64,000 nt of DNA from Thalassobius sp049116315 (GTDB taxonomy: Bacteria > Pseudomonadota > Alphaproteobacteria > Rhodobacterales > Rhodobacteraceae), in assembly GCA_049116315.1 (NCBI GenBank), contig JAGDZD010000002.1, positions 1-64,000 of the forward strand, read 5' to 3'. The position numbers and the translations under genes were made by a program. Positions 18,111-27,142 of this stretch are shown here, in pieces. A model generated the notes under the pieces. It was not told where the DNA came from. It searched no databases and saw only the letters and a program-made list of their open reading frames with translations. Positions within the stretch are counted from its first letter, which is position 1. Each line of letters starts with the position of its first letter.

Positions 18111-18160
18111 TTTCATCTTGCGCTCAATACTCTGGGGGGTGCGGGGGGCAAAGCCCCCTG
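18111..18160 (+). repeat. 3'-end element, type A, with GC hairpin
   Basis: Directly after the stop codon of the FAD dehydrogenase comes TTTCATCTTGCGC, then AATACTC, a G-run and the hairpin GGGGGC-aaa-GCCCCC (18144-18158). The same order recurs at 53958-54046. Related type B copies are at 51843-51913 and 57202-57266. It is probably terminator-like. Confidence 0.7.
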
Positions 18161-18201
18161 CCGCAGGCTGTGCCGTAGGGTTGGGAAACGCGGCAAGCGC
18201 C

Positions 18202-18744
18202 TCAAAGCCCGTCAAAATCGCAGAGCACATGCACATCCATGCCCAGAGCTTCCAGTTTTGCGCGCCCGCCCAATTCCGGCAGATCCACCACAAAGGCGCA
18301 GCCCACAATCTGACCGCCCAGTCGTTCGACCAGCTTAAGCCCCGCATGGGCCGTGCCGCCCGTGGCCAGCAGGTCATCCACAATCAGAATGGTCTCGTTG
18401 GCCTCGATGGCGTCCTCATGGATTTCCACCGTGGCCTGCCCATATTCCAATGTGTAGTCTTCGCTTATGGTGCTGTGCGGCAGCTTGCCCTTCTTGCGTA
18501 CCGGCACAAAGCCTGCGCCCAACTGATGGGCCACAGCGCCTCCAAGGATAAACCCGCGCGCCTCCAAGCCAATCACCTTGTCGATCTGCTGGCCGATATA
18601 GGGTTGGATCAGCTGGTCAATCGCCAGCCGCAACCCCTGCGGGTCCGCAAACAAAGTGGTCACATCGCGAAACATAATGCCGTCATGCGGGAAGTTTTCG
18701 ATTGTGCGGATATAGTCTTTTACAGGTTTTACGGCGCGCGCCAT
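18202..18744 (-). CDS. apt: Adenine phosphoribosyltransferase
   Basis: 180-residue type I phosphoribosyltransferase that salvages adenine to AMP with PRPP. The PRPP-binding motif ETILIVDDLLATGGTA lies around residues 115-130, and the N-terminal VKDYIRTIENFPHDGIMFRDVT is typical of Apt. ATG 18744 (MARAVKPVKDY) gives the standard length; the longer frame is not conserved-looking. Methylthioadenosine phosphorylase at 19.4 kb releases adenine, the substrate of this enzyme, so the two neighbours form a salvage pair. Confidence 0.96.
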   Translation of the reverse strand: MARAVKPVKDYIRTIENFPHDGIMFRDVTTLFADPQGLRLAIDQLIQPYIGQQIDKVIGLEARGFILGGAVAHQLGAGFVPVRKKGKLPHSTISEDYTLEYGQATVEIHEDAIEANETILIVDDLLATGGTAHAGLKLVERLGGQIVGCAFVVDLPELGGRAKLEALGMDVHVLCDFDGL

Positions 18745-19075
18745 GTCGCTGGCCCTTCCATTGGTCAAACGAGTTCGCTGGTATGTGACAAGCTGCGTGC
18801 GCTTATGCAAGCCATCTCAGATGGGTAAACCCAAGGTGTCGCAATTGCGCTCTAGGCGCTGGCCCCGGCGGCACCGCACCGCAAGAGAGATCTTTTGGCG
18901 TCCAGCATCGATCCCGTCATGGGTGTCAGTTGGGCGCGATCTGCTCATGGAGATCAGCGCGGGGCAGGGCGCTGGGGCGCCTTTGCGGACCGGCGGGTGT
19001 TGCATGTGCATCTTGGTGATGTAAATTGTATATACGTGGCGCGCGGGCGCCGCCTGAGCGTTGGAAGGATCAGAC

Positions 19076-19246
19076 GTGGCCAAAAAAGAGAAGCTCAAGG
19101 CCGGGAAAAAGGACGCCCAATTGGTGTTGCGACTGGACAAAGCGCAGCGCGATGAATTTGTTGAACTGTGCAAAGACCTCGACACCAGTGCGGCCCGTGA
19201 AATTCGTTGCTTTATTCGGGGCTTTTTGCAAAACCACCAAGACTAG
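19076..19246 (+). CDS. Small ribbon-helix-helix-like protein
   Basis: 56-residue basic protein with a Lys-rich N-terminus, then a pattern like QLVLRLDKAQRDEFVELCKD followed by a second helix around REIRCFIRGFL. This beta-helix-helix layout is what CopG/Arc-type DNA-binding proteins show. I choose GTG 19076 because GGAAGGA lies 9 nt upstream. An earlier TTG (19061) is possible. It has no adjacent toxin gene; the neighbour mtnP is convergent. The family call is by pattern only. Confidence 0.65.
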   Translation: MAKKEKLKAGKKDAQLVLRLDKAQRDEFVELCKDLDTSAAREIRCFIRGFLQNHQD

Positions 19247-19321
19247 CTCCTCCCAAAGCAACGGAACCCAAAGGCAACTTGTTCCACAAATGGTGCATTG
19301 TGCCTTGGCGTTTTGAATGCA

Positions 19322-19344
19322 AAAGGCCCCGACATGCGGGGCCT
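19322..19344 (-). terminator. Terminator of mtnP
   Basis: AAGGCCCCG-acatg-CGGGGCCTT is a perfect 9-bp stem. On the minus strand it is followed by TTTTGC, so it best fits termination of mtnP. It could also end the convergent small gene. Confidence 0.8.
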
Positions 19345-19380
19345 TCGGTGTGTCGCTGACGCGGCTCAAAACGGTCCGTC

Positions 19381-20253
19381 TTAACCCAAGACACGCCCGG
19401 CTACGGCATCCAACTTGGCCAACACCGCGGGGTCGCGGGCTTCTGGCGCCGTTAGGATCGCAAACTCTAGGGCCCGGTCACACCCATGCGGGCAGGGATC
19501 TCGCTGTGCGCCCAGCAGGGCTGGAAGGCGCTTCACCAAGGCACGGCCTTTGTCGGCATTGCCGGTCAGCGTTGCAATGATCTCTGAGATGTCCACTTCA
19601 CCGTGCTGGGGGTGCCAGCTGTCATAGTCGGTGATCATGGCCACGCTGGCATAGCACAACTCGGCTTCCCGGGCCAATTTGGCCTCGGGCATGTTGGTCA
19701 TACCGATCACATCACAGCCCCAGACCTCGCGGTAAAGCTTTGACTCGGCCAACGAGGAAAACTGTGGTCCCTCCATCGCCAGATATGTTCCGCCTCGGTG
19801 AACCGTGATGCCCGCGTCTTTGGCCGCGACATAGCACGCCTCTGACAGTCGAGGACAAGTCGGGTGAGCCACGCTGACATGGGCGACGCAGCCCGTGCCA
19901 AAAAAGCTTTTCTCGCGCGCGAATGTGCGGTCAATAAATTGGTCAACGATAACAAAATCACCGGGGGCCATATCTTCGCGAAAAGAGCCGCAGGCGGAAA
20001 CACTGATCACATCAGTCACGCCAATCCGCTTGAGCGCATCGATATTGGCGCGGTAGGGCACGGTCGAAGGGGAATGCACATGGCCGCGCCCGTGACGCGG
20101 TAAAAACGCCATAGCCACACCTTGGTAGGTGCCGGTGAGGATCTGGTCCGATGGCGCCCCCCAAGGGCTGTCTACGTTGATCCATGTGGGGTCTTCTAGG
20201 CCATCAATGTCATAGATCCCGGACCCGCCGATCACGCCAATATATGTGCTCAT
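19381..20253 (-). CDS. mtnP: S-methyl-5'-thioadenosine phosphorylase
   Basis: 290-residue purine/methylthioadenosine phosphorylase that splits MTA (from polyamine or acyl-homoserine lactone synthesis) into adenine and methylthioribose-1-phosphate. The motifs GVIGGSGIYDIDGL at the N-terminus and MTNMPEAKLAREAELCYA in the middle are diagnostic of MTAP. ATG 20253 (MSTYIGVIGG) has AAAGG about nine bases upstream; a TTG three codons earlier is less likely. It forms a metabolic pair with apt 0.6 kb away. Confidence 0.95.
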   Translation of the reverse strand: MSTYIGVIGGSGIYDIDGLEDPTWINVDSPWGAPSDQILTGTYQGVAMAFLPRHGRGHVHSPSTVPYRANIDALKRIGVTDVISVSACGSFREDMAPGDFVIVDQFIDRTFAREKSFFGTGCVAHVSVAHPTCPRLSEACYVAAKDAGITVHRGGTYLAMEGPQFSSLAESKLYREVWGCDVIGMTNMPEAKLAREAELCYASVAMITDYDSWHPQHGEVDISEIIATLTGNADKGRALVKRLPALLGAQRDPCPHGCDRALEFAILTAPEARDPAVLAKLDAVAGRVLG

Positions 20254-20321
20254 ATCGTTCAACCTTTCATAATTGCGTCGGGATCAGGCAAGGGTCGCGC
20301 CCGTTCCCCTCGGACTTGCCC

Positions 20322-20930
20322 TTAGGTATCGTCGGGACGTTTCAGCGAAAACAGGTCTTTCACGGTGGAATAATCGCGGTACCCAAGGCGCGACAGCGGC
20401 TGATAGCTGGTCACATCAAAAATGCCATCTTTGATATGCGCGTCATCCATGTGAATGCCGGTGACTTCGCCCAAAACCAGACGGTTGTTGTCGCCAACCA
20501 AGTCCAAAATCTGGGTCATCTTGCATTCAAGCACCGCCGGGGCCGCCGCGACATAGGGGCAATTGATGGTGTTGCTTTCTGCTTTGCTCAGACCGGCGCG
20601 CTCAAACTCATCCACAGTCGAGGGCAGCGAGGCCGAAGAAATGTTCATCGCGTCCCGCAGCGCATAAGAGACGATGTTGACCGCAAAAACACCGGTTTCA
20701 CGGATGTTGGCCACAGTGTCTTTGGTGCCGTCTTGATCGTCTTTGGTGCCGGTAGAGGCAAAAACCACCTGCGGCGGGGTGTAGGCTACAGCGTTAAAGA
20801 ACGAATAAGGCGCCAAATTGTCGATGCCATCCGCGCTGCGGGTGGAAATCCAACCGATGGGGCGCGGGGTGACAATCGCATTGAACGGTGTGTGTGGCAG
20901 GCCGTGACCGTCTTTGGGTTCATAGAACAT
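20322..20930 (-). CDS. Flavin reductase-like (FMN split-barrel) protein
   Basis: 202-residue member of the flavin reductase-like/DIM6-NTAB family, which binds FMN in a split-barrel fold. Recognisable stretches are TPRPIGWISTRSADGIDNLAPYSFFNAV near the start and GEVTGIHMDDAHIKDG near the C-terminus. Members serve as flavin reductases or flavoprotein oxidoreductases of unknown substrate. It is 60 nt upstream of mtnP on the same strand and may share its transcript. Confidence 0.88.
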   Translation of the reverse strand: MFYEPKDGHGLPHTPFNAIVTPRPIGWISTRSADGIDNLAPYSFFNAVAYTPPQVVFASTGTKDDQDGTKDTVANIRETGVFAVNIVSYALRDAMNISSASLPSTVDEFERAGLSKAESNTINCPYVAAAPAVLECKMTQILDLVGDNNRLVLGEVTGIHMDDAHIKDGIFDVTSYQPLSRLGYRDYSTVKDLFSLKRPDDT

Positions 20931-21038
20931 GTCGGATCGTTCTTTCTAAGTCTAAGAATTGTTGTTTGTCTCAGACCTAACGCCGTGCTAGGGGCGTTTC
21001 CACCAGAAATTCAGCTGTCCTAAGGGATTGACGCGCTT

Positions 21039-21527
21039 GTGTTCCAGTTAAGACCAGAAACACCCGATGATTGGTGGGAAATCGAAGCGCTCTATGATCT
21101 GTGCTTTGCCCCCGGCCGTACGGCGTTGTCGTCCTATCGACTGCGCGAGGGTGTCGAGCCGGTCGCTGAGTTGTCCCTGATTGCGCACGACGGGGATGGC
21201 CCCATTGGCGGGGCGATCCGGTATTGGCCCGTTTTGGTAGGCGATGTGCGGGTCTTGTTGTTGGGACCTGTTGCGGTGCACCCCACCAACCAAGGCGAAG
21301 GGCTGGGCGGATTGTTGATCCATGACAGTCTCAGCTTGGCCCGGGATGCGGGATGGGACCGGGTGATGCTTGTGGGGGATGCCCCCTATTACAAACGCTT
21401 TGGATTCACGCCGCTTAGCGGTGTTGAAATGCCCCCGCCCACAAACCCCGATCGGGTGTTGGGCCAAGCCCTGAAACCGGGGGCTTGGGATGGTGTCACC
21501 GGACGGGTCCGCCGTTTCGAGACTTGA
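21039..21527 (+). CDS. GNAT N-acetyltransferase (YhbS-like)
   Basis: 162-residue GNAT protein. The N-terminal LRPETPDDWWEIEALYDLCFAPGR, the VHPTNQGEGLGGLLI acetyl-CoA loop (Q/RxxGxG/A) near residues 85-100, and YYKRFGF near residue 120 fit the YhbS-type predicted acetyltransferases. It uses a GTG start at 21039. It is followed 51 nt later by the EcsC gene. The substrate is unknown. Confidence 0.88.
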   Translation: MFQLRPETPDDWWEIEALYDLCFAPGRTALSSYRLREGVEPVAELSLIAHDGDGPIGGAIRYWPVLVGDVRVLLLGPVAVHPTNQGEGLGGLLIHDSLSLARDAGWDRVMLVGDAPYYKRFGFTPLSGVEMPPPTNPDRVLGQALKPGAWDGVTGRVRRFET

Positions 21528-21578
21528 ATTCTTGCCCTCAATTCCCATCTCAGTTGGATAGGGAAGCGAGGATGTATC

Positions 21579-22349
21579 ATGTTGATTGACGACACGTCAT
21601 TGGTGCCGGTGGATGTTGAGGCCGAGCTGGAAGAGATCGCCCGGCGGTATCGAAATGCCGGTGGTCTGGGTCTGCAAGTCCTGAACCTGATGGGCAAACA
21701 CGCTGAAAACATGATGGAACGCTTGCCCGCTTCGGTGCGTGACCGCTTGGGGGATGCGACCGAAAATGCGCTGCGCCTGTCAATGAAAGCGGCCCATGGG
21801 TCGCGTGGCGTGATCGCAGATCAACCGGGGTGGTTGAACACCACGGTGACCACCGCCATGGGCGCGGCCGGGGGAATGGGCGGATTGCCCTCCGCGTTGG
21901 CCGAGTTGCCAGTCACAACAACCGTTTTGCTGCGCGCAATACAGGGCGTGGCTGCCGAGCACGGGTTTGACCCCGCGTCCGAAAACGTTCAATTCGATTG
22001 CATTCAGATCTTTGCCTCAGCGGGGCCCTTGTCGCATGACGATGGCGCAGACATGGCGTTCTTGTCGACCCGCATGGCCTTGCGCGGGGCCAGCATGCAA
22101 ATGCTGATTTCGCGGATCGCGCCTAAGCTGGCCCATGTGATGGGGCAAAAGCTTGCGGCGCAGGCGGTGCCGGTGTTGGGGGCGGTGGCCGGTGCGGCCA
22201 CCAATTATGCTTACACCAGCTACTATCAGGAAATGGCGCATGTGCATTTCCGCATGCGCCGATTGGCCATCGAGGCCGATCAACCGCATGATCAGCTGTT
22301 AGATGAGCTGCGCCTGCGTGTGACCAACACCCCGCAAAAGATGCGTTAA
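21579..22349 (+). CDS. EcsC family protein
   Basis: 256-residue EcsC-type protein, a family of unknown biochemical function first noted beside the Bacillus Ecs transporter. It is rich in Ala/Gly helices (AMGAAGGMGGLPSALAELPVTTTVLLRAI, then GQKLAAQAVPVLGAVAGAATNYAYTSYY) that probably insert in or lie on the membrane. It starts at an ATG with GAGGATG context. The stop overlaps that of convergent ptsP by 4 nt. Confidence 0.85.
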   Translation: MLIDDTSLVPVDVEAELEEIARRYRNAGGLGLQVLNLMGKHAENMMERLPASVRDRLGDATENALRLSMKAAHGSRGVIADQPGWLNTTVTTAMGAAGGMGGLPSALAELPVTTTVLLRAIQGVAAEHGFDPASENVQFDCIQIFASAGPLSHDDGADMAFLSTRMALRGASMQMLISRIAPKLAHVMGQKLAAQAVPVLGAVAGAATNYAYTSYYQEMAHVHFRMRRLAIEADQPHDQLLDELRLRVTNTPQKMR

Positions 22350-24583
22350 CCTGCGCTGCGCAGATAGGCCATGACGGCGGGGCGAACGGATTGTTCGCCG
22401 CGGATTTTGGCGTCCTCAATCACTTGACGCAACTCGTCCAAGTTGGTGTTGCGCAACATGTTCTTCACCGGACCAATAGAGGCAGGGCGCATCGATAAGG
22501 CGCGCAGCCCCATCGCCGCAAGGCACAACGCCTCGATCGGGCGGCCCGCATCTTCTCCACAGAAACTGACCGGGGTTCCAAAGGTCTCGCAGCGATCGAC
22601 AATTTGGCCCAAGAAGGTCAAGAAGCTGACGTTCAGCGTGTCATAGCGCCGGCGCACCCGTTCGTTTTCGCGATCCGCAGCAAAGAAGAACTGTTTCAGG
22701 TCGTTGCCACCGATCGACAGGAAATCGACGTCGCGGTAAAACTGATCCGGTGCAAAGGCCAATGAAGGTGTTTCCAGCATGGCCCCCACTTGCAGAGTTT
22801 CCGGCAGCTGGTGCCCCAGAATTTTTTCCCGCTCAAGGGTCTTATCAACCTCAGCTTTGGCCGCCTTGTATTCGTCATATTGCGCGATGAAAGGGAACAT
22901 GATGGTCAAAGGACGCCCCTGCGCTGCGCGGATCAACGCCTGCAATTGCATGCGCATCACGCCAGGTTTGTCCAAGCCCACACGAATAGCGCGCCAGCCC
23001 AAAGCAGGGTTGGGTTCATCGTTGGGTTTCATATAGGGCAGGACTTTGTCCGAACCGATATCCAGAGTGCGAAACACCACCCGCTTGCCCTGTGCCGCGT
23101 CCAGAACCCGTGCATAGATTGCTGACAATTCGGACCGCTTTGGCATTTGGTTGCGCACCAAGAACTGCAACTCTGTGCGAAACAGCCCCACGCCTTCGGC
23201 GCCAGAATTCTGCAGTGACGGCAGATCGGCCATCAATCCCGCGTTCATCTGCATCGAAATGGTCTTGCCACATTTTGTCGTTGCCGCCTTTTCGCGGATC
23301 GAGGCATAGCGCATCTGCGCTTCGGCCTGCATCGCGATTTTGTCACGAAAGGCCGTCACAACCGTGTCGTCCGGACGTAGGTGAACGATTCCTTGATCGC
23401 CATCCACCATGATGTGATTGCCATTCAGCGCCTCTGTCGAGATGCGGTCGGCATGGATGACCAAGGGAATGGCCAAGGCCCGCGCCACAATCGCGGCATG
23501 CGACCCTACAGAGCCTTGTTCCAGCACAATCCCCTTCAACGAGCGGCCATAGTCCAGTAATTCCGCTGGGCCAATGTTGCGCGCGATCAAGATCGGGTCG
23601 GCGGGCATATCCGCCCCCGTGTTCTGGCCTTGGCCCGTTAGGATCCGCAGCAAGCGGTTGCTGAGGTCATCCAAGTCGTGCAGGCGTTCGCGCAGATACG
23701 CATCGGTGGCTTGATTCATCCGCGCCCGCGCTTGGGATTGTTCCTTTTCAACCGCGGCCTCGGCAGACAGACCACGACTGATGTCCTCTTCCATCCGGCG
23801 CAGCCATCCCTTGGAATTGGCAAACATACGGTAGGCTTCAAGCACCTGAACCTGTTCTGCGTCCCCACCAGAGGCCCCGGCCAGCATTTGGTCGACACTG
23901 ACACGCAGGGCGTCAACGGATTCTCTGAGCCGGGTCAATTCGACATGGGGGTCTTCGGCAATCGGATTGGTGATGACCACACGTGGCTCATGCAGCCAGA
24001 CATGGCCTTCAGCGGCGCCCTCTTGTCCAGTGGTCCCGCGGATCAAAACCGGCTGTTGGTGTGGAGCGGACAGGGCCGCACCTTCTCCAACAAAGGCGCC
24101 AAGCTCGGCCATTTCGGCCAGAACCATAGCCACAACTTCTAGCGCATAGATTTCATCGGCGGAAAATTCACGGGCCTGTTTGGATTGCACAACCAGAACA
24201 CCGACTTGTTCCCCCAACCGCTGTAGCGGCACACCTAAGAAGGAGGAATAAATCTCTTCACCGGTTTCAGGCATATACCGAAAGCCGGCCGCAGAGGGGG
24301 CGTCGGCGGTGTTGACCACCTTGCCGGTTTTGGCGACACGCCCCACCAGACCTTCGCCCAAGCGCATCCGCGTTTGGTGCACGGCTTCAGCCTTCAGGCC
24401 TTCGGTGGCGCAAAGTTCCAAGGTGTCGGAATCACGAAACAGATAGATAGAGCACACTTCGGTGCCCATTGAATCCGCTGTCAGATAGGTAATTTTGTCC
24501 AGACGCGCTTGGCCTGCGCTGTCTTCGGCCATCGCATCGCGCAACCTTTGCAGTAGCTTGCGGCTTTCACTGCCTTCGCTCAT
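22346..24583 (-). CDS. ptsP: Phosphoenolpyruvate-protein phosphotransferase, nitrogen PTS (EI-Ntr)
   Basis: 745-residue EI-Ntr, which takes phosphate from PEP and passes it to NPr in a regulatory PTS. An N-terminal GAF sensor domain (about 15-165) distinguishes it from sugar-PTS EI. The phosphorylated His lies in GSVGSHAAIVARAL near residue 360. The C-terminal PEP-binding barrel has GVGLFRTELQF and the catalytic Cys in VSFCGEDAGRP. Lying 66 nt downstream of lysC on the same strand is the usual alphaproteobacterial arrangement, so co-transcription is likely. Confidence 0.96.
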   Translation of the reverse strand: MSEGSESRKLLQRLRDAMAEDSAGQARLDKITYLTADSMGTEVCSIYLFRDSDTLELCATEGLKAEAVHQTRMRLGEGLVGRVAKTGKVVNTADAPSAAGFRYMPETGEEIYSSFLGVPLQRLGEQVGVLVVQSKQAREFSADEIYALEVVAMVLAEMAELGAFVGEGAALSAPHQQPVLIRGTTGQEGAAEGHVWLHEPRVVITNPIAEDPHVELTRLRESVDALRVSVDQMLAGASGGDAEQVQVLEAYRMFANSKGWLRRMEEDISRGLSAEAAVEKEQSQARARMNQATDAYLRERLHDLDDLSNRLLRILTGQGQNTGADMPADPILIARNIGPAELLDYGRSLKGIVLEQGSVGSHAAIVARALAIPLVIHADRISTEALNGNHIMVDGDQGIVHLRPDDTVVTAFRDKIAMQAEAQMRYASIREKAATTKCGKTISMQMNAGLMADLPSLQNSGAEGVGLFRTELQFLVRNQMPKRSELSAIYARVLDAAQGKRVVFRTLDIGSDKVLPYMKPNDEPNPALGWRAIRVGLDKPGVMRMQLQALIRAAQGRPLTIMFPFIAQYDEYKAAKAEVDKTLEREKILGHQLPETLQVGAMLETPSLAFAPDQFYRDVDFLSIGGNDLKQFFFAADRENERVRRRYDTLNVSFLTFLGQIVDRCETFGTPVSFCGEDAGRPIEALCLAAMGLRALSMRPASIGPVKNMLRNTNLDELRQVIEDAKIRGEQSVRPAVMAYLRSAG

Positions 24584-24605
24584 TCCTGCTTACCCGTTCT
24601 TTTTT

Positions 24606-24629
24606 GGGCCGATCATCGATCGTCGGCCC
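24606..24629. other. Stem-loop between lysC and ptsP
   Basis: GGGCCGA (24606-24612) and TCGGCCC (24623-24629) form a 7-bp stem in the 66-nt lysC-ptsP spacer. On the minus strand no T-run follows (As follow instead), so it is more likely an mRNA processing or stabilising structure than a terminator. Confidence 0.45.
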
Positions 24630-24649
24630 CTATCGGGCTTTCGATCGGA

Positions 24650-25888
24650 TCAGGCCGATTTTTCCAACTCAAAGGCATCATGCAGTGATTGCACCGCAAG
24701 TTCCAAGTATTTCCGATCAATTAGGACGGAAATTTTAATCTCTGAGGTTGCAATGACCTTAATGTTGATCCCCTCATCCGAGAGTGTCTTGAACATAGTG
24801 GCCGCGACACCCGATTGCGAGCGCATCCCGATGCCAACCGCAGAAACTTTGCACGCTTCGGTGTCTGCCAGCAATTCGTGGAAATTGATCTCGCCTGATT
24901 CTTTGGCTTCGTTCAATGCTTTCTCGGCGCGCATCACCTGATCGGTGGGGCAAGAGAAGGTCATGTCGGTGCGACCTTCTTCAGAAATGTTCTGAATGAT
25001 CATGTCGACATTTACACCTGCTGCGGACAGCGGGCCAAAGATTGCCGCGGCAATTCCAGGGCGATCCGCAATCGAGATCAGGGTCATTTTTGCTTCGTCA
25101 CGCGAATAGGCGATACCGGATACAGGGCGGTTTTCCATGAATTCCTCCTCGTCGCAGACAAGCGTGCCTGCCTCATCTGACGGTTCTTCGAACGAGCTCA
25201 GCACCCGTAGTTTGACTTTGAAACGCATCGCCAGCTCAACCGAGCGGGTCTGCAAAACTTTGGCGCCAAGTGACGCCAGCTCAAGCATCTCTTCAAACGA
25301 GATCTTATCAAGCTTGCGGGCTTTTTGGCTGATGCGCGGGTCGGTCGTATAGACGCCATCCACATCGGTATAGATGTCGCAACGCTCGGCGTTAAAGGCC
25401 GCGGCAAAGGCCACAGCCGTTGTGTCAGACCCGCCACGCCCCAATGTGGTGATGCGCCCTTCGGGGCTGACACCTTGGAAGCCGGCCACAACAGCCACGC
25501 GCATACCTTCGCCAAATTTGGCGGTGATATTGGCGGGGTCGATGTCTTCGATCCGGGCGTTGGAATGGGCGTCGGTGGTTTTCACCGGCACTTGCCATCC
25601 TTGCCAGCTGCGCGCAGGCACGTCCATTTCTTGCAACGTCAGGGCCATCAACCCTGCCGTCACGTTTTCACCAGAGGACACAACCGCATCATATTCGCGT
25701 GCGTCATAGAGTGGCGAGGTTTCATTCACCCAGCCAACCAGCTCATTGGTTTTTCCGGACATCGCCGAGACAATGACGATGACGTCATAGCCTTTGGCAA
25801 CTTCTAGCCCCACCCGTTTGGCAGCGCGTTTGATCCGGTCCAGTGTGGCCACCGAAGTGCCACCAAATTTCATTACGAGAACGGGCAT
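24650..25888 (-). CDS. lysC: Aspartate kinase
   Basis: 412-residue aspartokinase, the first step of the lysine/threonine/methionine branch. The N-terminal VMKFGGTSVATLDRIKRAA is the kinase signature, and TLGRGGSDTTAVAFAAA is the second nucleotide/aspartate motif. Two ACT domains near residues 265-400 (ISIADRPGIAAAIF, VGIGMRSQSGVAATMF) give feedback control. It precedes ptsP on the minus strand. It supplies the pathway that thrC completes. Confidence 0.97.
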   Translation of the reverse strand: MPVLVMKFGGTSVATLDRIKRAAKRVGLEVAKGYDVIVIVSAMSGKTNELVGWVNETSPLYDAREYDAVVSSGENVTAGLMALTLQEMDVPARSWQGWQVPVKTTDAHSNARIEDIDPANITAKFGEGMRVAVVAGFQGVSPEGRITTLGRGGSDTTAVAFAAAFNAERCDIYTDVDGVYTTDPRISQKARKLDKISFEEMLELASLGAKVLQTRSVELAMRFKVKLRVLSSFEEPSDEAGTLVCDEEEFMENRPVSGIAYSRDEAKMTLISIADRPGIAAAIFGPLSAAGVNVDMIIQNISEEGRTDMTFSCPTDQVMRAEKALNEAKESGEINFHELLADTEACKVSAVGIGMRSQSGVAATMFKTLSDEGINIKVIATSEIKISVLIDRKYLELAVQSLHDAFELEKSA

Positions 25889-25960
25889 GATCGTTCCTTG
25901 GTCTCTTTGATCGAGGCGGGTTTAGAGAAAGGCCGCGCCAAGAGCAAGAGGCATGGCGAT

Positions 25961-26473
25961 TTAGCGCAGGCAAGCGAGTTGGTGCAAAATGGTTTCGACC
26001 GCCTCTGTGGGGGTCAGATGGGCGGTGTCTAACTGCAGATCCGCTTCGGGCCAAGGGTGATAGTGGCGCGATTGCACCGCATCCCAATTTGGCAGGTTGA
26101 GACCGGCAATATCTGGATGTCGGTTTTCAACCCGATGCCGATGTTTCTGAGGGTCAGAACAGATCACCTCGATCCGGCACATATTGGCGTCCGCAGTATG
26201 CGCCGTGCGATCCCAGAGCGCACGGGTCAGGGGGATGGGATTGACGCTGTCGGCAATGACCGTCAATCCCGCGGTTAAGTTGGCGTGGGCCAAGGCTGCA
26301 CCAACTTGGTATCCTTCGAGTCCGAGGTCTGTGGTGGCGTTGCGCGCACTGCGCAAGGCCTGTTCGATCGCGTCAATGCGCAGCCAGAAGGCAGGAACTT
26401 CGGGCGCCAAATGACGCGCGATGGTGCTTTTCCCGGTGCCCGGCAGCCCTGCAAAGATGACCAGAGAGGCCAT
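25961..26473 (-). CDS. P-loop kinase, predicted
   Basis: 170-residue AAA/zeta-toxin-like or adenylylsulfate-kinase-like P-loop protein. The Walker A motif GLPGTGKSTIARHLA begins near residue 8, close to the N-terminus, and LTVIADSVNPIPLTRALW is a plausible second motif. I use ATG 26473 (MASLVIFAG), which overlaps the stop of the upstream SDR by one base. The substrate is unknown; members phosphorylate small molecules such as gluconate or chloramphenicol. Confidence 0.82.
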   Translation of the reverse strand: MASLVIFAGLPGTGKSTIARHLAPEVPAFWLRIDAIEQALRSARNATTDLGLEGYQVGAALAHANLTAGLTVIADSVNPIPLTRALWDRTAHTADANMCRIEVICSDPQKHRHRVENRHPDIAGLNLPNWDAVQSRHYHPWPEADLQLDTAHLTPTEAVETILHQLACLR

Positions 26474-27117
26474 TAAAACGGGTGGTCGCGCCCATCCCAA
26501 GTGCGAAAACACCCGGTCGAGGCCATGTCCAGTTCGCCAAAGCGTTCTATTAGACCCTGCGCAGATTCGGTTGCATCAATGTCACCGCCGTCACCCCCCA
26601 TATCGGTGCGCACCCAGCCGGGATGATAAATGCCAACCGAGATGCCCAAGCCCTGCAGATCCACAGCAAGATTGCGACCAAGGTTTAAAACCGCCGCTTT
26701 GGAGGAGCGATAGATATAGCTCCCACCCGGGGCGCGGTTCTGCGAGGCCATCTGCGAGGAGATAATGGCGATTTTGCCATTCGGTGACAGTTGCAGATTC
26801 GGCAATAGGTTCTGAACCGTTAGAAACACACCGGTGACGTTCGCGGCAAACGCCTCGGCCCACATCTGTGCGGGATACCCATCCGCCAGCGAATGGCCCT
26901 TGTCAGGATAGACACCCGCATTGCAGATCAACAGATCCACGGGCTTTTCATCAAGGGATTTTGTCAGCGTGTCAAATTGCGCAGACTGGGTCACATCCAG
27001 CGCGACATAGGCGCTGTCGCTGCGGGCTGTGCCGGTCACTTGGTGCCCCTGCGCCTTGTAGCGCTGATACATTTCATGGCCAATGCCGCGATTGGCTCCG
27101 GTGATTACGACATGCAT
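26473..27117 (-). CDS. Short-chain dehydrogenase/reductase (SDR)
   Basis: 214-residue SDR with the cofactor motif TGANRGIG at residues 6-13, the structural motif LLICNAGVY near residue 60, and the catalytic YxxxK in YIYRSSKAAVL near residue 135. It resembles the C-factor/CsgA-type subgroup. It overlaps the downstream kinase start by one base, so the two are co-translated. The substrate is not apparent. Confidence 0.9.
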   Translation of the reverse strand: MHVVITGANRGIGHEMYQRYKAQGHQVTGTARSDSAYVALDVTQSAQFDTLTKSLDEKPVDLLICNAGVYPDKGHSLADGYPAQMWAEAFAANVTGVFLTVQNLLPNLQLSPNGKIAIISSQMASQNRAPGGSYIYRSSKAAVLNLGRNLAVDLQGLGISVGIYHPGWVRTDMGGDGGDIDATESAQGLIERFGELDMASTGCFRTWDGRDHPF

Positions 27118-27142
27118 ACTGGGCTACCTTTGTTGGTTTGGG

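Noticed and set aside
18811..19075. Small gene between apt and the RHH-like gene
   Set aside because: The available frames have biased Arg/Pro composition and no ribosome site; the stretch is taken as promoter region.
24606..24629. Intrinsic terminator of lysC
   Set aside because: The T-run lies on the wrong side for the minus strand, so it is listed only as a stem-loop.
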